Shown: positions 1 through 5,398 of the stretch, piece by piece
Numbering within the stretch: the first letter of the stretch is position 1
Layout of the letters: the number at the start of each line of letters is the position of its first letter
Assembly: GCA_020722245.1 (NCBI GenBank)
Contig: DYLE01000114.1
Coordinates: forward strand, 1 to 7,609
From: Desulfonema limicola
Lineage (GTDB): Bacteria; Desulfobacterota; Desulfobacteria; Desulfobacterales; Desulfosalsimonadaceae
DNA: 7,609 nt
Direction: 5' to 3'
The notes under the pieces: generated by a model
Told to the model about the DNA's origin: nothing
Database searches by the model: none
Seen by the model: only the letters and a program-made list of their open reading frames with translations
Position numbers and translations under genes: made by a program

Positions 1-15
1 GTGGAGGACTTTCAC
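1..15 (-). CDS. Start of a gene cut by the window edge, possibly qrcB
   Basis: On the minus strand a GTG codon at 15..13 is preceded by AGGAG with six bases between, and an open frame (M-K-V-L-H) runs off the left edge. Only five codons are visible, so the sequence itself cannot identify the product. The guess of qrcB, the molybdopterin-oxidoreductase-like periplasmic subunit of menaquinone reductase, rests entirely on position: it lies directly downstream of a qrcA-like cytochrome gene, and Qrc operons are ordered qrcABCD. If right, a twin-arginine signal should follow just outside the window. If the upstream gene is instead ActA-like, the neighbour would be the actB-type subunit. Confidence 0.4.
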
Positions 16-21
16 CTCTTA

Positions 22-26
22 CTCCT
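22..26 (-). promoter_or_regulatory. Ribosome binding site for the gene at the left edge
   Basis: The minus strand reads AGGAG here, six bases before the GTG at 15..13. This site is what makes the GTG credible as a start. The ATG codons overlapping the cytochrome stop codon lead only to a stop after a few codons. Confidence 0.5.
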
Positions 27-27
27 T

Positions 28-43
28 GCCGGCTTTTACCGGC
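28..43 (-). repeat. Short GC-rich inverted repeat between the cytochrome gene and the next gene
   Basis: A five-base-pair stem (GCCGG / CCGGC) encloses a six-base loop. It lies in the gap between the cytochrome stop codon and the ribosome binding site of the next gene, ending one base from that site's AAGGAG. No U-tract follows, so it is not an intrinsic terminator. It could be an mRNA structure that tunes translation or RNA stability, but a stem this short can arise by chance. Confidence 0.3.
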
Positions 44-62
44 GCTTTCTACGACGGCATCA

Positions 63-740
63 TCATTTATGGCACTGAAAGCACGCCCCCTTGCTGCCGG
101 TCTCCTTCTCGTGGCAATTCGCGCAGTCGTTCATCTTCATGGGCACCGCATATTTGGGCTTTCCCAGCCGCGCGATGTTGTAGCCCCAGATGTCCCGGCT
201 GTAACCGGAAATCCGGTTCTCCTCATAAGGCCGCAGGGTGGTGGAGCTTCCGATATCGCCGTGGCAGCTCTCGCAGCTCATTTTGGCGCCGTGCACATGG
301 GCGGTATGGGAGAAAAACACGCAATCGGGCTGCCTGGAGTAGATCAGCCAGGGCACCTCCTGCTGCTTTTCCACGTACCGGGTGACGAATATTTCTTCCT
401 GCGGGTCTTCCCCCTGAATGGATTCGTGGCATTCAATACATCTGTCCAAGCCGGGCACGCCGGCAAAGCTGCCGTCCTCTCGAAAATAATGGCAGGATTC
501 GCACCCCTCGGAAACCATCTCCATGTGAAGGGAGTGGTTAAAATCGACCGGCTGCTGCTTTTTGGAATAAAGCAGCCCAGGAAACAGGAGCCACCCGGCA
601 AGCAGGCTTCCGACAAACCCGATGATAAAAAACATGAAAACCATCCACCCGGAGGACTGTTTCTCAAGGGCGTCGATGCTGCCCGGCGGGTGATTCGCCG
701 GGTTGCTGAAAACAGGCTGATCTTTATCTGAATGACTCAT
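63..740 (-). CDS. qrcA: Membrane-anchored pentaheme cytochrome c, QrcA-like menaquinone reductase subunit
   Basis: The 225-residue product has a 31-residue N-terminal tail, one membrane segment at about 32-54, and a periplasmic domain with five CXXCH heme motifs: CESCH 80-84, CIECH 101-105, CESCH 156-160, CANCH 206-210 and CFQCH 220-224, the last ending one residue from the C-terminus. Histidines outside the motifs (H69, H72, H145, H148, H150) are candidate distal ligands, suggesting bis-His hemes. The anchor followed by a Tyr/Phe-Ser-His heme domain resembles QrcA of sulfate reducers. QrcA takes electrons from periplasmic cytochrome c3 and passes them towards menaquinone through QrcBCD. I recall characterised QrcA as hexaheme, so five motifs is notable; pentaheme ActA of Alternative Complex III is the main alternative. 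The ATG at 740 is preceded by only a GGGG-type weak ribosome site. The gene lies 106 bases downstream of ccsA and 47 bases before the next start. Confidence 0.72.
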   Translation of the reverse strand: MSHSDKDQPVFSNPANHPPGSIDALEKQSSGWMVFMFFIIGFVGSLLAGWLLFPGLLYSKKQQPVDFNHSLHMEMVSEGCESCHYFREDGSFAGVPGLDRCIECHESIQGEDPQEEIFVTRYVEKQQEVPWLIYSRQPDCVFFSHTAHVHGAKMSCESCHGDIGSSTTLRPYEENRISGYSRDIWGYNIARLGKPKYAVPMKMNDCANCHEKETGSKGACFQCHK

Positions 741-800
741 GGAAACCCCGCATTTTTCCTGCTGGTTGTTGATCTTGACTCCTGATTATTTAAAAAAAAG

Positions 801-830
801 CAAATAGCGGATTTATAAACCGAATGTCAA
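801..830 (-). promoter_or_regulatory. Candidate internal promoter in front of the qrcA-like gene
   Basis: In the 106-base gap between ccsA and the cytochrome gene the minus strand has a perfect TTGACA (825-830), then, 18 bases on, TATTTG (801-806). The -35 box is ideal but the -10 box matches consensus at only three of six positions. The gap is AT-rich, so chance matches are likely. If real, the cytochrome operon could be transcribed independently of resB-ccsA. Confidence 0.3.
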
Positions 831-846
831 TAAAAAATGACGGCGT

Positions 847-1674
847 CTATTGGTAGCTGTGCAGCCCGGGGAGCAGGTTCACGCCGAAGTAGGTGAAGAT
901 GACGGCGATAAACCCCAGGCATGACAGCAGGGCGATCCGTTTTCCCTGCCAGCCCCGCATGAGGCGGGCGTGCAGCAGGGAGGCGTAGATCAGCCAGGTG
1001 ATCAGAGACCAGGTTTCCTTGGGGTCCCATCCCCAGTACCGGCCCCAGGCCTGATTCGCCCAGACCGATCCGGTGATGATCCCCAAAGACAAAAACAGAA
1101 AGCCAAACATGACCATCTGATGGGTCAGGTCATCTAAAATATCTGAATCGGGGATCAGTCCGATAATGCCTGTGCCCGGCCTTCCGTCGACGGGCTTGAC
1201 CAGAAACATGAGGCTGGTACCAAAAGCAACGGCAAAGGCCGCATACCCCAGAAAACAGGTGATGACATGGGCGATGAGCCAGTTGCTCTGCAACGCGGGG
1301 ATCAGGGGCTGGATCCCGCTGTTTACCTTGGGCAGTGAGGCGTAGGCCATGGCCAGAAAAAACAGGGGGCTTGCCGCCACCCCGATGCTCTTCATCTTAT
1401 ACCGAAACTCGATAAACAGATAAATTCCCGCCAGGCTGAAGGAAAAGAAAACCAGGGATTCATAGAGGTTGGACAGGGGGGCATGTCCGATTCCCATCTG
1501 GTAGGACTCGATCCATCGAAAAACCAGACCCGCTCCGTTTCCTGCGGCGCCGGCGACGGTCACCCAGGTGGCCAGGCCGCCCAGAAAGGATTTTTTAAAA
1601 ACCCAGGCGGCCACGTAGAGGATCACGGAAAGCCCGTATATAAAGGTCACGATCGAAAATATCTCGGCGCTCAT
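847..1674 (-). CDS. ccsA: System II cytochrome c maturation protein CcsA/ResC (TIGR03144 calls this family CcsB)
   Basis: This 275-residue integral membrane protein exports heme and, with ResB, forms the synthase that attaches it to CXXCH motifs of apocytochromes at the periplasmic face. The diagnostic tryptophan-rich WWD heme-handling segment lies at about residues 205-222 and includes WGWDPKE (214-220). Other family landmarks are the PLSNLYESLVFF stretch (66-77) and membrane-associated histidines H64, H136, H235 and H272. There are about eight hydrophobic segments: roughly 5-25, 33-51, 70-90, 98-113, 132-158, 187-205, 222-238 and 246-265. The ATG at 1674 follows AAGAGGGC at 1681-1688, a good ribosome site, and begins 20 bases after the resB stop, so the two are surely co-transcribed. 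The length is normal for the single-domain family; this is not a ResB-CcsA fusion. Naming is confusing because CcsA and CcsB labels are swapped between nomenclatures. Confidence 0.95.
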   Translation of the reverse strand: MSAEIFSIVTFIYGLSVILYVAAWVFKKSFLGGLATWVTVAGAAGNGAGLVFRWIESYQMGIGHAPLSNLYESLVFFSFSLAGIYLFIEFRYKMKSIGVAASPLFFLAMAYASLPKVNSGIQPLIPALQSNWLIAHVITCFLGYAAFAVAFGTSLMFLVKPVDGRPGTGIIGLIPDSDILDDLTHQMVMFGFLFLSLGIITGSVWANQAWGRYWGWDPKETWSLITWLIYASLLHARLMRGWQGKRIALLSCLGFIAVIFTYFGVNLLPGLHSYQ

Positions 1675-1694
1675 GCAAAAGCCCTCTTGTTCGG

Positions 1695-3065
1695 CTATCT
1701 CAGATGTTTGAGACGGTTTGAAAGCTGTTTTGCCACGGCGGCCATGCCGGGGCGGTTTTTCCCCAGGATTCCGGAAACCGCAACCTGGGTCTGGCCGTCT
1801 TTTTCAATCACGGCCACGCATACCTTCTGATGGAACATAAAAAAAGTGATATAGCAGCCGATGATCATCAGCACAAAACCGACATACACCACTGGCACGC
1901 CCGGATCCCGGGTCACCTGAAGGCCGGTGTAATAGCTGTAGGCCAGATCGGACACGGAAATGACGTGCTCCCCGCGCCGCATTCGGTCAAATCGGGGGAA
2001 CTCCACCGGCAGCAGGACATTGGTGGGCTCCTGATCTTTCAGGGCCAGCCTGCCGATAAAGACGCCTCCCAGGTTTACCCCCTTAAACGAAAATTCGCTC
2101 TTAAAATCATCTAAAATCAAGACCCCCTTGTCTCCCGGCACCTGAACCTCTTCTCCAAGGGAAGCCTCGCTCTCATAGGTCACTCCCGAGGACTCCTCCG
2201 TAAACACCACCTTAAACCTTTTGCCCGGGGTCCTGCCCCAGCTGGATTGAAAAATATTGACGCCGGCAAACCGAAGCGGATCATTGACCCGGATATCCTT
2301 TGTCACCAATACATTCCCATCCTTTACCAGGGAGATATTTGAGCGGTACTCCCTGGGCATGCCGTTTTCATAGTAGCTGATATCAAAATCGTTGCACCGG
2401 ATGAGAAACCCCAGGTCCTTTTCCGCATTTCCGGTGATTAACCGAATCCGGGCCGCGGACTCCCCCTCGGGGATATTGACAAACCCTTCAAAACCGAGCA
2501 GGGACCCGATCAGGCCGCCCAGAACCATCAGCAGGACGCTGAAATGGACGGCATAAACCCCCAGCCGGGTCCATCTTCCCTTTTCGGCCAGGATCAAAAA
2601 TCCGTCCTTTTCGGGCTGGACCTCATGGGTCCGGTAATTTTTGGCAATATAGGACAGAAACCGGTTTTTTACGCTCTCCGGGCTGTCGGCGACCTGCCAG
2701 GTTTCTTTGTGTTTCGCCTGCTTCAACCGGACGACCGGGAAAACAGGCGTTTTAGGAAAAATGATTTTCCAGGTGGCGCTTAACCGGTTGATGGAACAGA
2801 TAATGATGTTGACCACCAGGATCAGCAGCAAAAACCGAAACCACCAGGAATGGTACATGTCAAACATGTCGAGCGCATCGAAAACGCGGTAAAGCCCCTC
2901 GCCGTAGCTGCGAAGGTATAAAAACGGGGTCATGTTCTGGGGAATAACGGTCCCGATGATCGAGGTGACGGCAAGGGAAAGCAGCACCGCCACGGTGAGC
3001 CTCACCGATGCGAAAAAACGCCATACCCCGTCAAGCATACCGCCCGAATCCGATTTATCGCGCAT
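1695..3065 (-). CDS. resB: Cytochrome c biogenesis protein ResB (Ccs1)
   Basis: ResB is the partner of CcsA in the System II heme lyase and is thought to present the apocytochrome to exported heme. From the ATG at 3065 the product has 456 residues. Membrane segments lie at about 18-42, 74-94, 168-191 (with H174 inside) and 392-415. A large periplasmic domain spans about 192-390. Family-typical stretches are VNDPLRFAGVNIFQSS (260-275) and GLQVTRDPGVPVVYVGF just before the last membrane segment. A GTG at 3074 in the same frame could add three residues; I prefer the ATG because AGGTGG lies five bases before it, while the GTG lacks a convincing ribosome site. It is the first gene of the left cluster. 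No CcdA or thioredoxin-like ResA gene, which normally supply reduced cysteines, is in view. Confidence 0.93.
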   Translation of the reverse strand: MRDKSDSGGMLDGVWRFFASVRLTVAVLLSLAVTSIIGTVIPQNMTPFLYLRSYGEGLYRVFDALDMFDMYHSWWFRFLLLILVVNIIICSINRLSATWKIIFPKTPVFPVVRLKQAKHKETWQVADSPESVKNRFLSYIAKNYRTHEVQPEKDGFLILAEKGRWTRLGVYAVHFSVLLMVLGGLIGSLLGFEGFVNIPEGESAARIRLITGNAEKDLGFLIRCNDFDISYYENGMPREYRSNISLVKDGNVLVTKDIRVNDPLRFAGVNIFQSSWGRTPGKRFKVVFTEESSGVTYESEASLGEEVQVPGDKGVLILDDFKSEFSFKGVNLGGVFIGRLALKDQEPTNVLLPVEFPRFDRMRRGEHVISVSDLAYSYYTGLQVTRDPGVPVVYVGFVLMIIGCYITFFMFHQKVCVAVIEKDGQTQVAVSGILGKNRPGMAAVAKQLSNRLKHLR

Positions 3066-3085
3066 TCCACCCACCTGTTTATTCA

Positions 3086-3095
3086 GATTTAAATC
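3086..3095. promoter_or_regulatory. Ten-base palindrome in the resB leader, operator-like
   Basis: GATTTAAATC is a perfect ten-base palindrome, about 11 bases downstream of the proposed resB -10 box and so near the expected transcription start. A repressor could bind here, but a short AT-rich palindrome is weak evidence and I cannot assign a regulator. Confidence 0.2.
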
Positions 3096-3106
3096 AATGG
3101 AAAAAA

Positions 3107-3135
3107 TGTATAGCAGACAATCCAGACGCAGGCAA
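3107..3135 (-). promoter_or_regulatory. Candidate sigma70 promoter for resB-ccsA (and possibly qrc)
   Basis: The minus strand reads TTGCCT (3130-3135), a 17-base spacer, then TATACA (3107-3112). Each box matches consensus at four of six positions with optimal spacing. Transcription would start near 3100, giving a leader of about 35 bases before the resB ATG. It is correctly placed and oriented for the leftward cluster. Confidence 0.5.
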
Positions 3136-3204
3136 ACAGATAAATGCGTAAATCGCTAAAAGCTGTTTATCTTGCTCTGCGGTATTTTTGTAAAAGTATC
3201 TTAA

Positions 3205-3260
3205 AAGGTGGAAGGTGGGAGGTAGAAGGTAGAAGGTAGAAGACTGAAGGTAGAAGACTG
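3205..3260. repeat. Eight-copy heptanucleotide tandem repeat (AAGGTAG type)
   Basis: Eight consecutive seven-base units are read in register on the plus strand: AAGGTGG twice, GAGGTAG once, AAGGTAG twice, then AAGACTG, AAGGTAG and AAGACTG. Units differ by one to three bases and there are no spacers, so it is a degenerate microsatellite-like array and not CRISPR. The plus strand is almost pure purine apart from periodic T and C. It lies about 70 bases upstream of the proposed resB -35 box and about 140 bases upstream of that for the LpoB-like gene. Heptad arrays are known in other bacteria (for example cyanobacterial short tandem repeats), but I cannot assign a function here. Confidence 0.85.
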
Positions 3261-3401
3261 TGGGTGTGAGGCTCAATTTTTGTATGTCCTTCGTGATCTG
3301 TGGCTGATTTGTTCATTCTTCAAACATGAAAAATATAGGTTCTTTAAAAGCGGATTCCCGGCCCCAGCCGCAACTTTGCCTGATTTCTTTCACCGTATAT
3401 C

Positions 3402-3430
3402 TTGCGGTTTGATTATTTTTTTCCTATGAT
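3402..3430 (+). promoter_or_regulatory. Candidate sigma70 promoter for the LpoB/COG3014/MscS cluster
   Basis: TTGCGG (3402-3407) and TATGAT (3425-3430) are separated by exactly 17 bases. The -10 box matches consensus at five of six positions, the -35 at three of six. Transcription would start near 3437, leaving a leader of about 36 bases. The spacer contains a run of seven T (3416-3422), where length changes would alter box spacing. Confidence 0.55.
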
Positions 3431-3461
3431 ACGCGAAAACCCTAAAAATCAATCCAATCAC

Positions 3462-3467
3462 AGGAGG
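3462..3467 (+). promoter_or_regulatory. Strong ribosome binding site for the LpoB-like gene
   Basis: AGGAGG lies five bases upstream of the ATG at 3473. This perfect Shine-Dalgarno sequence fixes the start and suggests efficient translation of the first gene in the cluster. Confidence 0.85.
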
Positions 3468-3472
3468 AAGTT

Positions 3473-4093
3473 ATGAGCCGAAACCGAATGCTCGGGCAAA
3501 TGCTTTTTCTGTTCGCCGTGACCGCGGCGGTTATCCTGGCCGGCTGCCGGGCCACCACCCGGGACGTCTCGCCGGAGGAGGCCATCCACTATGATGAAGG
3601 CTATGATTTTACGGATAAAAAGTCGATCGTGGACAGCCTGGTCACCTCCCTGATCAACAAATCCCCGCTGGCGGGAAGAAATGACCAGCCGGTGCTCATC
3701 GTCTACACCGTGGCGAACCGGACCTCCGAGCACATCGAGACGGACGGCATAACCGACGATATCCGTCAAAAAATCATGGAGTCCGGAAAGGCCCGGTTTG
3801 TCAACAAGGTGCAGCGCGACAGTATTCAAAGAGAGCTGGCCTATCAGTACGGCGGCAGTGTGGACGCCGCCACAAGGGTTCAGCGGGCCAGGCAGGTGGG
3901 TGCGGAATACATGGTATCCGGCACCCTGCGTTCCATCACCAAGGAACAGCCCAAGCAGGTGCGCCTGAAAAAAAAGACCCTTCAGTATTACAGCCTGGTC
4001 CTTGAGCTCACCGACCTGGAGTCCGGCCTGATCGTGTGGACGGACAGCGTGGAGATCGTCAGGGAATCCTCAAAGCCGTTTATCGGATGGTGA
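3473..4093 (+). CDS. lpoB: LpoB-like lipoprotein, penicillin-binding protein activator
   Basis: The 206-residue product begins with a lipoprotein signal peptide: basic N-terminus, hydrophobic stretch 7-21, and lipobox LAGC with acylated Cys25. Arg26 follows instead of Asp, which by E. coli rules favours sorting to the outer membrane. The rest matches the LpoB fold family in order: an N-terminal D-F-T-D-K segment, the VANRTSEHIETDGITDDIR stretch (80-98) typical of LpoB, RDSIQRELAYQYGG, a GAEYMVSGTLRSI strand, and LTDLESGLIVWTDSVEI near the C-terminus. E. coli LpoB (213 residues) stimulates the bifunctional synthase PBP1B by reaching through the peptidoglycan from the outer membrane. A similar role is inferred here; the partner PBP is not in the window. 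Its last seven bases overlap the start of the next gene, implying translational coupling. An A8 run (3968-3975) encodes a Lys triplet. Confidence 0.82.
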   Translation: MSRNRMLGQMLFLFAVTAAVILAGCRATTRDVSPEEAIHYDEGYDFTDKKSIVDSLVTSLINKSPLAGRNDQPVLIVYTVANRTSEHIETDGITDDIRQKIMESGKARFVNKVQRDSIQRELAYQYGGSVDAATRVQRARQVGAEYMVSGTLRSITKEQPKQVRLKKKTLQYYSLVLELTDLESGLIVWTDSVEIVRESSKPFIGW

Positions 4094-5388
4094 AAAAACC
4101 AAACCCGGATCCGGATGGTATCAGAATGATCCAAGGCTGGGAAAGCCGCCGGGGCCTCACAGGCAAGGGGATCCTTCTCTGCTGCGCCCTTCTGGTGATC
4201 GCCGGGTGCACGTCCAGCAAGCTGAACCTGGCGCGGCAGGAGTTTTACATGGGGCGCATCGATAAGGCGATGGACACCCTTTCGAGCATCACGCGCGTCC
4301 CCGAACGCGACCGGCTTCTCTTTGATATGGAAAAGGGCCTGATCCTTCACCATCAGGGGAAATACCAGGAAAGCATCGACACCCTGCGACAGGCCTCGGC
4401 CGTGATGGCCGAACAGGAGAAGATCCGCATAGGGGAACAGAGCGGGTCCCTGGTGACGTCGGAGAAGATCACCGAATACAAAGGGGAATACGCGGAACGG
4501 CTCTGGGTGCACACCTACCTGATCATGGATTACCTGATGCTCGGGGATCATGAGAATGCCCTGGTGGAGGCCAAGCAGGCGCTTAAAATCTATTCGACCT
4601 ATCCGGAGGCATGCGCCAACGATTATTTTACCCGGGCGTTGATCGCCCATTGTTATGAGGCCTCGGGAGAGATCAACGACGCCTATATCGAGTACAAAAA
4701 ACTGGCCCAGACCATGCCGGACCCCTCACCCGTCGCCGACAAGCTCTATGCCCTGGGAAAAAGGCTTGGGTTTTACGATGAAATCGAGGCCTACCAGGGG
4801 TATCTCTCGCCGGAGGACATCAAAACCCTGGAAAGGGATGATTATTCAGAGGCGATCCTTTTCATCGGCCAGGGGCAATCACCGATCAAGGTGCCGAAAA
4901 ACATCGTGATTCCGCCCTCCATTCGGTTCTCCTTTCCAACCTACGAGGACCGCGGCCGCGGCTTTTTTTCGCCGGTCATCCAAGCTTCAGGGGCCGGCCC
5001 TGCGCGCCTGGTGACCACAAGCACCGCTGAGGTATTAAAAACCTCCCTGGAAAAACGGATGACCAAGGTCATCGCCAAGGAGACGGCCCGGGCCGCTTCC
5101 AAGGAAGTGATTTCCCAAAGCATCGATGATCCGGTGGTGGAGATCCTTGCTCGCGCGGCCTTTTTTGTCACGGAGGAGCCGGATACTCGGTGCTGGCAGA
5201 CCCTTCCGGCCTACCTGACCCTGGCCAGGCTTCCGACCGCGCCCGAAGCGCACTCCCTCCACGTCACGGGTTTAAACATCACCGGCGAAGTCCTGATGCG
5301 GCAACCGGGGTTTGAACCCGGCCGGGCCGGTCGCTACTTCTACTATTCCCTTCGAGATGTTTACGGCATAGCGGAGGTTGAACCGTAA
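4087..5388 (+). CDS. TPR-containing lipoprotein, COG3014-type, linked to LpoB
   Basis: From the ATG at 4087 the product has 433 residues. A lipobox IAGC puts the acylated Cys at about residue 41; from an alternative ATG at 4126 it would be residue 28, a more usual signal length. A GTG at 4036 is also in frame but would overlap the upstream gene by 58 bases. The 4087 ATG overlaps the upstream stop (ATGGTGA), the usual mark of coupling; no start has a strong ribosome site. After the Cys come helical TPR-like repeats (about 45-230 from the 4087 start), with AxxxYxxGxxxxAxxxL-type units including GKYQESIDTLRQA and GDHENALVEAKQAL. The C-terminal half has a proline-rich strand region (VPKNIVIPPSIRFSFPTY) and a TRCWQTLPAYLTLARLP stretch, which match my memory of COG3014 proteins encoded beside lpoB in some Gammaproteobacteria. 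No biochemical function is known to me. An outer-membrane scaffold helping LpoB or its synthase is a guess. Confidence 0.75.
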   Translation: MVKKPNPDPDGIRMIQGWESRRGLTGKGILLCCALLVIAGCTSSKLNLARQEFYMGRIDKAMDTLSSITRVPERDRLLFDMEKGLILHHQGKYQESIDTLRQASAVMAEQEKIRIGEQSGSLVTSEKITEYKGEYAERLWVHTYLIMDYLMLGDHENALVEAKQALKIYSTYPEACANDYFTRALIAHCYEASGEINDAYIEYKKLAQTMPDPSPVADKLYALGKRLGFYDEIEAYQGYLSPEDIKTLERDDYSEAILFIGQGQSPIKVPKNIVIPPSIRFSFPTYEDRGRGFFSPVIQASGAGPARLVTTSTAEVLKTSLEKRMTKVIAKETARAASKEVISQSIDDPVVEILARAAFFVTEEPDTRCWQTLPAYLTLARLPTAPEAHSLHVTGLNITGEVLMRQPGFEPGRAGRYFYYSLRDVYGIAEVEP

Positions 5389-5389
5389 T

Positions 5390-5396
5390 GGAGGAG
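5390..5396 (+). promoter_or_regulatory. Ribosome binding site that decides the start of the channel gene
   Basis: GGAGGAG sits between the stop of the TPR lipoprotein (5386-5388) and the ATG at 5399. A TTG at 5378 in the same frame would place this site inside the coding region, so the ATG is preferred. The spacing is short: four bases if GGAGG pairs. Confidence 0.75.
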
Positions 5397-5398
5397 CA

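Larger units (their letters stand above)
3066..3472. other. Divergent intergenic region with two promoters and a heptad repeat
   Basis: About 400 bases separate resB (leftward) from the LpoB-like gene (rightward). It contains a candidate promoter for each direction, a ten-base palindrome near the resB promoter, and a heptanucleotide tandem array in the middle. Between about 3261 and 3400 I see no gene, RNA gene or convincing regulatory motif. A 60-codon minus-strand frame across the array (3276 to 3094) is explained by the repeat and looks non-coding. Confidence 0.6.

Noticed and set aside
49..66. Tiny minus-strand frame starting at ATG codons that overlap the cytochrome stop
   Set aside because: It encodes only M-M-M-P-S before TAG. 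The GTG at 15 with its AGGAG site is a better start for the next gene.
69..731. A 220-codon plus-strand open frame opposite the cytochrome gene
   Set aside because: It is antisense to a gene with five CXXCH motifs and a clear membrane anchor, has no protein-family features, and is best explained as a GC-driven shadow frame.
831..849. Possible terminator after ccsA, GAC-GCC-GTC followed by a short T run on the minus strand
   Set aside because: The stem is only three base pairs, too weak to act as an intrinsic terminator.
3205..3260. Possible CRISPR array
   Set aside because: The units are seven bases long and contiguous with no spacers, so this is a tandem repeat.
3094..3276. A 60-codon minus-strand frame in the divergent intergenic region
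   Set aside because: Its repetitive N-terminal part (FYLQSSTFYLLPPTFHLL) is simply the heptad DNA array translated, it overlaps the proposed resB promoter, and no ribosome site was seen.
3988..4650. A 220-codon minus-strand frame opposite the LpoB-like and TPR lipoprotein genes
   Set aside because: It lies across two well-supported coding genes in the opposite direction and shows no recognisable domain.
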